DNA of 64,000 nucleotides from JAJRPT01 sp964465945 (GCA_964465945.1 CAYXMM010000002.1:248001-312000); one strand, 5' to 3'; counted from the first letter of the stretch, positions 53,560 to 61,879 are shown. Notes: a model not told the origin generated them from the sequence alone. Made by a program: numbers and translations.

Positions 53560-54006
53560 TCATCTCATCCAATAAGCTTTTAAATCCTTTACATTAACTT
53601 CCCTATTATATTTTTTAACTTCGCCCTCGATATAAAAATTATCATTCTCTCTGATAACAATGTCTTCATATTTAGGGTTTAATGACCTTAATATTATACC
53701 TTGATTATTAAATATGAATATTTTAAGCAGTCGTTCACCATTAAGAACACAGGAAAGAGGTATGCCATCTTTTCTGGGGGTTTTATCTTTGAGATAATCA
53801 AGAATTAATAAATCATTATGGTAAAAGTAAGGTTCCATTGAGTCGCCCGATACATAAGCACAATAAGGGTTTTTTACTCCCGTTAAAAAATTAGATGACA
53901 ATAAAATAGTATCTAATGTATTGTCGATTGGGTTTCCAATCCCAGCAGAATTAGGATTTGGGACAAAAGGAACGGATATAAGTTCAGGGTTTAATATTGT
54001 ATTCAA
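53560..54006 (-). CDS. S24 (LexA/UmuD-type) peptidase-like protein
   Basis: 148 residues. The Ser/Lys dyad is visible: VSGDSMEPY (Ser56) and RLLKIF (Lys95), with the usual FYHNDLLILD and GIPLSCVLNGE strands. There is no Ala-Gly cleavage site with a DNA-binding domain in front. The 99-aa protein encoded just upstream (4-bp overlap) may be the missing N-terminal half of a split repressor. LexA-like self-cleavage would link induction to DNA damage. Confidence 0.88.
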   Translation of the reverse strand: MNTILNPELISVPFVPNPNSAGIGNPIDNTLDTILLSSNFLTGVKNPYCAYVSGDSMEPYFYHNDLLILDYLKDKTPRKDGIPLSCVLNGERLLKIFIFNNQGIILRSLNPKYEDIVIRENDNFYIEGEVKKYNREVNVKDLKAYWMR

Positions 54007-54302
54007 TTTAACTTTTCCTTTGATATATATGTTAATTCATTCATTTGGCTTTTTGATAAAAGCCCGTTAATTAATTGAGTAAAATCTGTTCTAATTTGAG
54101 GTAATTTTCCTGAAATTAGATATGCAATATTTATATTGTAAGTATCCTTGAAATAAACGAAATCGTCTTTATTCAATGAATAGTTATTATGAATTTTATT
54201 AACTATTTCAAAAGGCATTTCGTTAAGTAATTTCTCTTCGGTTATCCCGAGAACACATTCAGCGAACTGCTTCAATCTATTATAAACATCTATTGTAGTC
54301 AT
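54003..54302 (-). CDS. Repressor N-terminal domain-like protein
   Basis: 99 residues from the ATG at 54302; a TTG at 54308 is also possible. The start TTIDVYNRLKQFAECVLGITEEKLLNEM resembles the N-terminal helix-turn-helix-like domain that precedes S24 peptidases in Bacteroidota phage repressors. The middle (DDFVYFKDTYNINIAYLISG) fits the recognition region. The stop overlaps the S24 start by 4 bp, as if one repressor gene had been split by a frameshift or is made as two chains. Confidence 0.6.
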   Translation of the reverse strand: MTTIDVYNRLKQFAECVLGITEEKLLNEMPFEIVNKIHNNYSLNKDDFVYFKDTYNINIAYLISGKLPQIRTDFTQLINGLLSKSQMNELTYISKEKLN

Positions 54303-54308
54303 ATACAA

Positions 54309-54995
54309 CTATTTTAAATTTGGAGCTAATGGCACAGAGATTGTATCACTTTCAGCAATATCTCTTTTGCCTGTTAATTGATTTCCATGTAATGTTTCAG
54401 TTGCAGAAATGAAGTTATAGAAGACATCATATACAACTTTAATTCTATCTTTCAATTCTTCGACTTCGTCTAACGTCATTGCTCTTAATTCCTTTCCGTA
54501 TAAGCACATTGTAATTGCTTTTACATCGTCATCGTTTGTATGTGTTTTCTGTTCTTTAACTTCACTGCCATTTAATAGCCAATCTGTATCGACGCCATTC
54601 TCTTTGAGTTTATCTAAGGCATAGTCAGGAATATCACGCCCATTTTTCCAGTTTGAAACTGCTTGATGGCTAACCCCGACTATATCAGCAATATCTTTTA
54701 GTTTCCAGTTATATTTTCTCATTAATAATTCTAGCCTATATGCTGGGGTATCTAAATTTTTCTCTCTAATGATATTGTCTTTATGTAACAGCATATCACC
54801 TTGATTAAAACGAATATACATAGGATTAATACCAAGTAGGGATTTTAATTCATCTATCAACTTGTTACCTATGTGCTTCCTTTCTTTATAATTGGCAAAA
54901 GTTGCAGGATTTTTCCCTAATAATTTTGTAACATTAATAAGACTGATAAAATATTTATCAGCAACTAACTCCAATCTTTCCAATTCTTTATTCAA
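54309..54995 (-). CDS. HTH transcriptional repressor (Cro/CI-type) with two HTH-like regions
   Basis: 228 residues from a TTG at 54995 with a TAGGAAG ribosome site; the frame runs to 55100, but those residues are AT-encoded and hydrophobic. The clear XRE helix-turn-helix lies at about residues 85-130 (YNWKLKDIADIVGVSHQAVSNWKNGRDIPDYALDKL). A first HTH-like block (INVTKLLGKNPATFANYKE) precedes it. The rest is helical with no peptidase motif. It is divergent from the early genes at 55181, which is the layout of a phage-type repressor and control region. Confidence 0.8.
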   Translation of the reverse strand: MNKELERLELVADKYFISLINVTKLLGKNPATFANYKERKHIGNKLIDELKSLLGINPMYIRFNQGDMLLHKDNIIREKNLDTPAYRLELLMRKYNWKLKDIADIVGVSHQAVSNWKNGRDIPDYALDKLKENGVDTDWLLNGSEVKEQKTHTNDDDVKAITMCLYGKELRAMTLDEVEELKDRIKVVYDVFYNFISATETLHGNQLTGKRDIAESDTISVPLAPNLK

Positions 54996-55180
54996 ATAAA
55001 AACTTCCTATTACACAAAAAAATAGAAAAAAATAGAAAAAAATAAAAAAACACTTGCATATATTAAAAATAATCCTTAATTTGCAATTAATAAAAAACAA
55101 AACGCAAATATTATTTTAAAAATATTTAATAATTGCAAATAAAAATATTACTTTTATTTTAAAAGCGACGGACAAAATTA
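54996..55180. promoter_or_regulatory. Divergent control region between repressor and early genes
   Basis: 185 bp, mostly A/T, between the leftward repressor and the rightward early genes. Phage-like operators would be expected here, but I see no convincing repeated operator motif. TACTTTTATT (55149-55158) matches one arm of the NO-island operator; a single half-site in AT-rich DNA is probably chance. Confidence 0.4.
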
Positions 55181-55369
55181 ATGAATAATATTAATAAAAC
55201 AAAAAAATATACAAATAAAAGTATAGGACTTGCTGAAAAGCAAACTTTTCGGTTGTATGATGAAGATGTAAAGATAATTGAAAAATTAGAGAAAAGCACA
55301 GGATATTCAAAATCTTCGATTATTAGAGAGTTAATTAGAAATGCAGACAAAATTTTCACACAATTTTAA
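55181..55369 (+). CDS. Ribbon-helix-helix DNA-binding protein
   Basis: 62 residues. QTFRLYDEDVKIIEKLEKSTGYSKSSIIRELIRNA is a ribbon-helix-helix fold (a beta strand, then two helices with GYSKSSIIREL). It is the first rightward gene, so likely a Cro-like or transcription-control factor. RBS absent or weak. Confidence 0.8.
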   Translation: MNNINKTKKYTNKSIGLAEKQTFRLYDEDVKIIEKLEKSTGYSKSSIIRELIRNADKIFTQF

Positions 55370-55377
55370 GGTTTATT

Positions 55378-55650
55378 ATGAATGATTACTTAATAGATGA
55401 GGTTTTCTCATCACAAGAGGGAAAAGAGTTATCCCTTTCTTTAATAAGAAATATTATCGAAAAAGAACTCGAAGAGAATTACGATGAATGTATTGTAGCA
55501 TTCTTTAATGAATTTTGCAAGGCAGTCAATATAGGTAAAGCAAAAAACAATCAATTACCTATCAGTAGTTTGATTATTGCAGAGGTCAGGGAAAAGATTA
55601 GAAAGAGTAAATTAGAAACACATTATTTAACTGAAATTAATAGGATTTAA
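55378..55650 (+). CDS. Hypothetical early-region protein
   Basis: 90 residues, helical and acidic (SQEGKELSLSLIRNIIEKELEENYDECIVAFFNEF). It starts 8 bp after the RHH gene and ends 1 bp before the next one. No family recognised. Confidence 0.7.
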   Translation: MNDYLIDEVFSSQEGKELSLSLIRNIIEKELEENYDECIVAFFNEFCKAVNIGKAKNNQLPISSLIIAEVREKIRKSKLETHYLTEINRI

Positions 55651-55651
55651 A

Positions 55652-55837
55652 ATGAACGAAGAAATTATTGAGAAAGAAGATATAAATTCAAAGGCTGTCT
55701 ATTTGAAAATAGATGTAGCACTACACAAAAAAGCAACAGAATATGCTTCACTAACAGGCAGAAGCATTAAAGGTCTCTGTGAGTATTTTTTACTGAAAGG
55801 TTTGAAAGAAGCTGGATACGATGTAGATGTAATATAA
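55652..55837 (+). CDS. Small RHH/CopG-like protein
   Basis: 61 residues. KAVYLKIDVALHKKATEYASLTGRSIKGLCEYFLLKGLKEAG fits a ribbon-helix-helix fold with the TGRSIKGLCEYFL helix. Tightly linked (1 bp) to the gene upstream. Likely a second DNA-binding factor of the element. Confidence 0.72.
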   Translation: MNEEIIEKEDINSKAVYLKIDVALHKKATEYASLTGRSIKGLCEYFLLKGLKEAGYDVDVI

Positions 55838-55904
55838 AAAAAGCCCCCACCTTACGAATGGGAGCAAGTAAAATTTCACACAAACAAAATTAAGGAGAAA
55901 TTAT

Positions 55905-56042
55905 ATGTTTTCCAAATATCAAAGTATAGTTACACCAAAACGCAGGTTATACTATATCAAAAAAAAGTTAGTAAGATACAATTTAGAACTTATGATTATA
56001 GGTGTTATCTTACTTTTTGCAACAATATTAATTATAAGGTAA
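55905..56042 (+). CDS. Short single-pass membrane peptide
   Basis: 45 residues from ATG 55905 with a strong AAGGAGAA ribosome site. The first ~28 residues are strongly basic (TPKRRLYYIKKKLVRYN), then one hydrophobic helix (LELMIIGVILLFATILIIR) ends the protein. The following gene begins 4 bp later. Function unknown. Confidence 0.65.
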   Translation: MFSKYQSIVTPKRRLYYIKKKLVRYNLELMIIGVILLFATILIIR

Positions 56043-56046
56043 CAAA

Positions 56047-56973
56047 ATGGCATTAACAATTATAAAAGCAACGGACGATGCTAAACCGAGAAATTTAACT
56101 ATGTTAATTTATGGTCAGCCAGGTGTAGGTAAAACATCTTTTGCATTTACTTCAAGCAAACCTTTGCTAATAGATTTTGACGGGTTAGCGTTCAAATCTG
56201 GTAATAGAAAAGATTTCGTTCAAGTAACCTCTTGGGAAGAAGTTAGAAATATTACAGCAGACGATTTAAAAGATTATGATACTATAATCATAGATACAGT
56301 TGGTAAAGCACAAGATTATTGTGAAGAGTATTTATTACGATTAAATCCTAAGTTTAAAACTTCAATGGGTAAAACTATAAGTTTTTGGGGAGCATTAAAA
56401 ACCGAGTTCGTCGGTTGGTTTAAACAAATGAACTTATTAGGTAAAGATGTAATATTAATTGGACATGAGAAGGAAGAAAAAAATGGAGAATTAATTCAAA
56501 AAAGACCTGATATAGCAGGAGGCGCAAATGGAATTGTAACATCCTCAGTTATTTTACTTGGTTATATGCAAATTCAGAATAAAAAAAGAGTGGTTACATT
56601 CAATAACGACGATTTATACTTTACCAAAAACGTAGGAAATCCTGGCTTAAAAGATATTATTTTTGAAGATTTTGTAAAAGAACCTGACACGCTTAAGATT
56701 GTTTTAGACGAAGTAAAAGAAAAATTAGGTTCAGTATCAGCAGAAACGAACAATCTAATATCAGAGTTAAATGAGTATAAACTACATATATCCAATATAA
56801 ACAGTATAGAGGAATTAAATTTATTCTATGAAACTATGGATAAACCAAATCCTAAAATTGAAAAGCAAGTAAAATTATCGTTGAAAGAAAAAGCCGATAA
56901 TCTTGAAGCAATATTTGATAAAACTAAAATGTGCTTTATCACTTTGCAAGAGTTGGAGATGGCTGATGCTTAA
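56047..56973 (+). CDS. Phage-type AAA/RecA-like ATPase (Sak4-like)
   Basis: 308 residues. Walker A GQPGVGKTS (23-31) follows the start NLTMLIYGQPG. Walker B is DTIIIDTVG. GHEKEEKNGELIQKRPDIAGG is typical of AAA_24/Sak4-type phage proteins, RecA-like ATPases linked to single-strand annealing in phage recombination. The C-terminal ~90 residues are helical. The following gene, which overlaps its stop, encodes a PD-(D/E)XK nuclease, so the two may form a recombination pair. Confidence 0.82.
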   Translation: MALTIIKATDDAKPRNLTMLIYGQPGVGKTSFAFTSSKPLLIDFDGLAFKSGNRKDFVQVTSWEEVRNITADDLKDYDTIIIDTVGKAQDYCEEYLLRLNPKFKTSMGKTISFWGALKTEFVGWFKQMNLLGKDVILIGHEKEEKNGELIQKRPDIAGGANGIVTSSVILLGYMQIQNKKRVVTFNNDDLYFTKNVGNPGLKDIIFEDFVKEPDTLKIVLDEVKEKLGSVSAETNNLISELNEYKLHISNINSIEELNLFYETMDKPNPKIEKQVKLSLKEKADNLEAIFDKTKMCFITLQELEMADA

Positions 56974-57628
56974 ATTATCGGTTAGTAAATTAAACGCTGT
57001 TAATCTGTATAGACAGAATGATTGGTTTAGTTTTGCAATGTTGGAACAAACTATGACTAATAAATTCAGTCCGAGCATTAAAGCCGATATTGGAACTGAT
57101 TTTCATTCTATAATTGAAAATAAAACAAGCAAAGTAGTCAATGATGATTATTATATAGGTGATATATCAGGATATAGATTCAAAAAATCCGAGTTCCAAG
57201 AGAAAGTATTCTCAAACATTGAATATAATGAATATGATATGTTTGAAGTAGATAATTTTAAAATTTACGATGCAATAGAGCCAGTTAAAATAACTGCGAG
57301 AGTAGATATATTATCAGTTAATAAAATAATTGATATTAAAACTATGAGTGATAACACGCTCACTATTGATAAATACGAGAGTTATCATAATTCTTTACAA
57401 TGGAAAATCTACTTAGATATGTTTAAGTATGATTTATTTCAATATAAAATTTGGTCAGTTAAGATTCACGATAAGATTAAATATGTTGGTATAAACGACG
57501 CTTACGAAATTGAATTTGCACCTTGTTATAATATGGAACGAGACATAATACAAACAATAAATGACGCAATAGGACTTATTAAAGAACATAATTGGGAACA
57601 ATTTAATTCAATTAAAAATGTTGCATAA
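56966..57628 (+). CDS. PD-(D/E)XK nuclease (phage exonuclease-like)
   Basis: 220 residues from the ATG at 56966, which overlaps the ATPase stop; a longer frame starting at 56903 lies inside that gene. IGTDFHSIIE resembles the N-terminal exonuclease motif. ARVDILSVNKIIDIKTMS carries the Asp and Asp-x-Lys metal site, and SLQWKIYLDMF is the usual QxxxY-like helix. This is the RecB/lambda-exonuclease-like family seen in phage recombination modules. It may resect DNA for the Sak4-like protein. Confidence 0.82.
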   Translation: MLKLSVSKLNAVNLYRQNDWFSFAMLEQTMTNKFSPSIKADIGTDFHSIIENKTSKVVNDDYYIGDISGYRFKKSEFQEKVFSNIEYNEYDMFEVDNFKIYDAIEPVKITARVDILSVNKIIDIKTMSDNTLTIDKYESYHNSLQWKIYLDMFKYDLFQYKIWSVKIHDKIKYVGINDAYEIEFAPCYNMERDIIQTINDAIGLIKEHNWEQFNSIKNVA

Positions 57629-57631
57629 ATA

Positions 57632-57698
57632 AACACCCCTCGAAGATAGTTTGTTTTGTTACTCCGAAACATTTATTAAACAATCAAGAGGGTATTTA
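57632..57698 (+). promoter_or_regulatory. Structured leader or weak terminator 1
   Basis: ACCCCTC near the left end can pair with GAGGGT about 50 bp later, enclosing an AT-rich loop, directly before the RBS of the HTH gene. The design resembles the element at 58025-58090. It may attenuate transcription between early genes. Confidence 0.35.
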
Positions 57699-57708
57699 AA
57701 AGGAATTT

Positions 57709-58014
57709 ATGAAAAGAATAATAGACTTAAACGAAGATGAATTGATAGCAATTATTAGTTACACATTGGACCAAAAATTAGATGAAAAGTTGAAACAATT
57801 AGAAATGAAACAAGATGTTTCTAATGATGGTGATTTAATGACACAAAAAGATTGTGCTAAATATTTAAAGAAATCATTAAAGACTATTCAAAATTGGACT
57901 AAATCAGAAAAGATACCCGCTTTATATTTAGACGGGTCAAGCAGTGTTTTTTATTCAAAAAAAGAAATAAAAAAAACTATGGAAAAAAATAGAATGAATT
58001 ATCAATTAAATTAA
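57709..58014 (+). CDS. Excisionase-like helix-turn-helix protein
   Basis: 101 residues. The C-terminal half (MTQKDCAKYLKKSLKTIQNWTKSEKIPALYLDGSSSVFYSKKEI) is an HTH_17/excisionase-type winged helix. The N-terminal half (LNEDELIAIISYTLDQKLDEKLKQLEM) is a helical oligomerisation segment. It may act as the recombination directionality factor for the integrase or as a replication-region binding protein. RBS AAAAGGAATT. Confidence 0.82.
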   Translation: MKRIIDLNEDELIAIISYTLDQKLDEKLKQLEMKQDVSNDGDLMTQKDCAKYLKKSLKTIQNWTKSEKIPALYLDGSSSVFYSKKEIKKTMEKNRMNYQLN

Positions 58015-58024
58015 ATAACCCCAG

Positions 58025-58085
58025 AATCCCCCTCAAAGATTACTTTTTAAATACTCCTAATGTTTGGGTAGTCGGCGAGGGGATT
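58025..58085 (+). promoter_or_regulatory. Structured leader or terminator 2
   Basis: AATCCCCCTC (58025-58034) pairs with GAGGGGATT (58077-58085), followed by a T run. It could be a terminator with a ~42-nt loop or a structured leader of the 58111 gene. Note the similar design at 57632-57698. Confidence 0.45.
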
Positions 58086-58110
58086 TTTTAAAACAAAAAG
58101 GAAAGATAAA

Positions 58111-58263
58111 ATGAATTTAAGTGAAATAACTAAAATTACTAAACTAAATCCAAACGATGATTTAGCAATTAAAATGAGAAATGGTAAACCGCATAAATCA
58201 AACACTGAATATTATAAAATGAGTGTGATTAATACTAAATTAAAACAAGGTGCAAGAAAATGA
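58111..58263 (+). CDS. Small hypothetical protein sharing its start with the next gene
   Basis: 50 residues from an ATG with an AAAGGAAAG ribosome site: MNLSEITKITKL, then a basic C-terminus (NTKLKQGARK). The first 19 nucleotides of the gene match the first 19 of the next gene exactly, and its stop overlaps that gene's start by 4 bp. Function unknown; possibly a duplicated leader peptide. Confidence 0.6.
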   Translation: MNLSEITKITKLNPNDDLAIKMRNGKPHKSNTEYYKMSVINTKLKQGARK

Positions 58264-59150
58264 ATTTAAGTGAAATAATAAAATCGTCTGAATTATCAAA
58301 TGACAAACAGAATGCTTTATTTCTTGCATTCGACGATTACGCAAGAATTACGAATGAATGGAAGGCAAAAGCAGATTTAATAAAAGTTAATAATGAAGAT
58401 GACATAACTGCAATGAAAGAGGCAGATAATGCACGTAAGATTATTAAAAATGTGAGAGTTGAAATAGAACATAAGCGTAAAGAATTAAAAGAGAGTTCTT
58501 TAAGGGAAGGTCAGATGATTGATAAAATAGCAAAATCATTAAAAGATTTGATTGAACCTATAGAACAAGATTTAACACAAAAAGCACAATACGCAGAAAT
58601 TAAACAAAAAGAAAGAGAAGATATATTAAGAAAATCTAGAAATTTAGAAATTAAAGAATACTCTGAATTCGTGCCTTATGGACTTGATTTAGCAAAAATG
58701 AATGATGATGATTATGCTAAATTACTAAATGGTGCTAAACTGCAATATGCTAATAAAATAGCAGAGCAGGAGCGTCTCGAAGCAGAGAGAGTTGAAAGAC
58801 AAAGATTAGAAGCAGAAGAGCAAGAAAGAATTAGAGTTGAAAATGCAAAATTACGGCTTGAAGCAGAAGCAAGAGAAAGGGAATTAAGGGAGGAGCGAGA
58901 GAAATTACAAAAAATGGAACGTGAAAAAGCAGAAAAAGAATTGCAAATTCAAGAGGAGCAAAATAAAAATAAAAATGCTTCCGATGTTGAAAAATTAGAG
59001 TTACTAATAGATAGATTAATCAATCTTGAATATCCAGAAGTATCACTGGTAAACGAATATTTAGGTGTATTACACGATGTAAAATATCAAATTAATCAAG
59101 TAATTAATACAATTAGACAAGCAATAAAGGTAATTAAATGGAAAAAATAG
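58260..59150 (+). CDS. Coiled-coil early-region phage protein
   Basis: 296 residues. The centre (about 165-245) is a long coiled coil rich in Glu/Arg/Lys (ERVERQRLEAEEQERIRVENAKLRLEAEARERELREE). The start MNLSEIIKSSELSNDKQNALF and the helical NEWKAKADLIKV block resemble DUF1351-type phage proteins found near recombination genes. No catalytic motif is visible. It could organise DNA-replication or recombination proteins. It overlaps the next gene by 13 bp. Confidence 0.7.
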   Translation: MNLSEIIKSSELSNDKQNALFLAFDDYARITNEWKAKADLIKVNNEDDITAMKEADNARKIIKNVRVEIEHKRKELKESSLREGQMIDKIAKSLKDLIEPIEQDLTQKAQYAEIKQKEREDILRKSRNLEIKEYSEFVPYGLDLAKMNDDDYAKLLNGAKLQYANKIAEQERLEAERVERQRLEAEEQERIRVENAKLRLEAEARERELREEREKLQKMEREKAEKELQIQEEQNKNKNASDVEKLELLIDRLINLEYPEVSLVNEYLGVLHDVKYQINQVINTIRQAIKVIKWKK

Positions 59151-59371
59151 ACATAACAAAAAAAAGAGATTATCAAAATGAAATAGATTATTTGGATCCA
59201 AATCAGCGATATGATTTAACTGAAACAGATATTGTGTATGGTGCTATTGAGGTTCTGGAAAAGTTAAATGATTATTTGGATTTCAAAACGGATATTAATT
59301 CGTTGATTGCGGAGTTAAAAATTTGGTTTTTTGAAATAGATAAATGGAACAAAAATAATGAAAAAGTATGA
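59138..59371 (+). CDS. Hypothetical early-region protein
   Basis: 77 residues, acidic (DYQNEIDYLDPNQRYDLTETDI) and helical at the end. It overlaps the coiled-coil gene by 13 bp and the next gene by 14 bp, so translation is coupled. No family recognised. Confidence 0.65.
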   Translation: MEKIDITKKRDYQNEIDYLDPNQRYDLTETDIVYGAIEVLEKLNDYLDFKTDINSLIAELKIWFFEIDKWNKNNEKV

Positions 59372-59771
59372 TGTAAATCAAGCCCGTGCTTTGGCTGATA
59401 ATAAAAGCGAATTAATTCAAGTAAATAATGTATTTACTGATAATGAAATGTTAGCGTTAAAAGATGAGTTATCGCGAAAAATGATTTTACTGGAAAAAAC
59501 ACAAGATGAATTTAAGTTAATTGCGGACGAATGGAAATCTAAAATAAAAGAGCAAAAAGGATATAACCAATCAATTTTAGACAATATAAAATTAGGTTAT
59601 GAAATTCTTGAAAAAGAATGTTATCTGATGCCCGATTATGATTTAGAAATTATGAATTATGTAGATGTTGTAACGGGTGAAGTCCATTCAAGCCGTCGAT
59701 TATTACCTAGCGAAAATCAAATGAATTTAACAAGTGTAATTTACAAAATAAATGAGGTTCAAAATGGATAA
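59358..59771 (+). CDS. Hypothetical early-region protein
   Basis: 137 residues. Mostly helical with a coiled-coil-like middle (ALKDELSRKMILLEKTQDEFKLIADEWKSK). MNYVDVVTGEVHSSRRLLPSE near the end is a strand-turn pattern. No family recognised. It overlaps the next gene by 8 bp. Confidence 0.65.
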   Translation: MKKYDVNQARALADNKSELIQVNNVFTDNEMLALKDELSRKMILLEKTQDEFKLIADEWKSKIKEQKGYNQSILDNIKLGYEILEKECYLMPDYDLEIMNYVDVVTGEVHSSRRLLPSENQMNLTSVIYKINEVQNG

Positions 59772-60471
59772 TATTGAATTAAAATTAAATACCAATTCAG
59801 AAGTAGTTAGAGTTGGTGAAGCAGAAAAAATAAGTTACCCAGTAAAACTGGTACAAGCAGGAATTACTTTTGAGAGTTTATTTGAATTAATCAAAACACA
59901 ACTCGAATATGGAGTCATTGATAAATCTAAAATTGTTGCTGTTGTGGATTATTCAACTGGTGAAATTAACATTGCGACTAATTACAGAGATGAATATTCA
60001 GACGCCATGACTTCAAGTCTTCTCTTTTCTAACGAATTAAATAAGTTTAAAATTAATTCAAACGAAGCATACAACCAGCAAAGATTTTGTGAATTAATTA
60101 AATTCAATAGACGTTTCATTGTTGGGGAATGGTTGGATTTGTACACTAAAACAAAAAATATAAGTGTAGAGCAAGTTAAATCAATAACTAATAATATTAA
60201 AGATAATAAAGCAAATTATAAACAATCTATTGAAGTGACAAATAAAATAGATTATCCTGATACAATCATGTTAGATATACCAGTTTTTAAGAATGACGAG
60301 AACAAACAGAAAATTGAGATTGATCTAAATTTAGATGTTATAGATAATCAAATTAAAATTTTCTTAAAATCTCCAAATTTAGAAGAAATATACGAACTTG
60401 AAAAAGATAGAATTTTAAAAGAATTTACAGAAAAATATAGAAGTATAGGTGTAATATGTCTAATAGTATAG
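59764..60471 (+). CDS. Hypothetical early-region protein
   Basis: 235 residues from the ATG at 59764; a GTT-linked upstream extension is not needed. It begins with NIELKLNTNSEVVRVGEAEKISYPVKLV, possibly a beta-rich domain. The helical region IKFNRRFIVGEWLDLYTKTKNISVEQ follows. It could be a phage single-strand DNA-binding or scaffold protein, but no motif supports this. The helicase follows after 7 bp. Confidence 0.6.
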   Translation: MDNIELKLNTNSEVVRVGEAEKISYPVKLVQAGITFESLFELIKTQLEYGVIDKSKIVAVVDYSTGEINIATNYRDEYSDAMTSSLLFSNELNKFKINSNEAYNQQRFCELIKFNRRFIVGEWLDLYTKTKNISVEQVKSITNNIKDNKANYKQSIEVTNKIDYPDTIMLDIPVFKNDENKQKIEIDLNLDVIDNQIKIFLKSPNLEEIYELEKDRILKEFTEKYRSIGVICLIV

Positions 60472-60478
60472 TAGTCAA

Positions 60479-61867
60479 ATGCTTAGACCTTACCAAGAAG
60501 AGTTAAAAAAGCAAGTTCTTAAAGCGTTTAACAAGGTAAATAGGGTTATGTTACAACTACCAACGGGTGGTGGCAAAACTATTACTTTCGTTGATTTGGC
60601 TTCGCATTTTGTGAATGAAGGTAAGTCTGTCTGGATACTGGTTCATAGAAAGGAATTAATTGAACAAACTACAAGTAAATTAGTTCAGTATGGTGTAAGA
60701 CATTCAGTTATACAGGCAGACTATCATTATTCGAGATTTGCACCTTGTCAAGTTGTTAGTGTGCAAACGGTGGTTAAACGATTATCGAAAGTAACGCCAC
60801 CCGACGTGATAATATGCGATGAAGCACATCATTCGACTGCAAGCACATATAGGAAGATATATGAGTATTATCCTAATGCTAAGTTATTAGGAGTTACTGC
60901 AACACCTGTAAGGTCGAACGGGGAGGGTTTTAAAGATTTGTTTGATAAACTAATTTGTGGGTTATCTGTAAATGATTTAATTAAACAAGGGTATTTATGT
61001 AAGCCGAAAATATTCGCTAAACCATTAACGATTAACTTGAACTCAATAAAAGTTACTGCTGGCGATTTTAATGATGCTGATTTGTTTGTTGCAATGAACA
61101 ATAACGAGACTTACGGGGATTTAGTTGCTTCATATAATCAAGAAGCAAAAGGTAAAAAAGCAATTGTTTTTGCTGTAAATATAGAGCATTCTAAAAATAT
61201 TGTGGAGATGTATAATAATGCTGGAATTAGTGCAGAACATTTGGATGGGAATACACCTAAAATGGACAGAAAGAATATTTTGGAAAGATTTAAAAATGGT
61301 AAAACCTTAGTACTTTCAAATGTAAATATTATAACAGAGGGCTTTGATGTACCTGATTGTGAAGTTGTGCAGTTAGTCAAACCAACTAAATCATTAGCGA
61401 TGTATTTACAAATGGTTGGGCGTGGCTTACGGACTTCACCAGGCAAAGATTATGCTATTATTTTGGACCATTCTGATTCGGTGTTTTATCACGGGTTTCC
61501 ACAGCAAGATAGGAAATGGACGCTTAAAGGTAAAAAGAAAGTAAAAGGGCAAAATGAATATAATGAGAATGTTTTTATAAGAGATAAAGAGAGTAAAGAA
61601 TTATATACACGTAAAGATTTACCAAAACACATAACTGATGTAGAATTAGTTGAAATTAACGATTTAACGCAAGATGAATTTAGGGCAATGGTTATGAAGC
61701 AATTAATAAATATTTGCATTGATAATGGTAAAAAACGAGGCACTGCTTGGTTTACTTTCATAAAAATGTATAAACCAACTATTGCCGACATAGAAACATT
61801 CCAAATCCTCTCGGGACATAACAAAGGGTGGATTTGGTATCAAAAAAGAGATTTTGGTTATTTATAA
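60479..61867 (+). CDS. DEAD/DEAH-box superfamily 2 helicase
   Basis: 462 residues. Motif I LPTGGGKT (about 27-34), motif II DEAHH (about 113-117), motif III GVTATP, and a second domain with VFAVNIEHSKNIVEMY and motif VI QMVGRGLR. The start LRPYQEELKKQV is the Q-like region of phage-type SF2 helicases (like UvsW/RecQ-related and type III-like R subunits). The C-terminal ~110 residues are specific to this group. It probably remodels forks or recombination intermediates for the element. Confidence 0.92.
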   Translation: MLRPYQEELKKQVLKAFNKVNRVMLQLPTGGGKTITFVDLASHFVNEGKSVWILVHRKELIEQTTSKLVQYGVRHSVIQADYHYSRFAPCQVVSVQTVVKRLSKVTPPDVIICDEAHHSTASTYRKIYEYYPNAKLLGVTATPVRSNGEGFKDLFDKLICGLSVNDLIKQGYLCKPKIFAKPLTINLNSIKVTAGDFNDADLFVAMNNNETYGDLVASYNQEAKGKKAIVFAVNIEHSKNIVEMYNNAGISAEHLDGNTPKMDRKNILERFKNGKTLVLSNVNIITEGFDVPDCEVVQLVKPTKSLAMYLQMVGRGLRTSPGKDYAIILDHSDSVFYHGFPQQDRKWTLKGKKKVKGQNEYNENVFIRDKESKELYTRKDLPKHITDVELVEINDLTQDEFRAMVMKQLINICIDNGKKRGTAWFTFIKMYKPTIADIETFQILSGHNKGWIWYQKRDFGYL

Positions 61868-61879
61868 ACAAAGGGAAAA

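Noticed and set aside
55149..55158. Copy of the NO operator in the phage control region
   Set aside because: Only one arm (TACTTTTATT) is present in very AT-rich DNA; the partner arm and spacing are missing.
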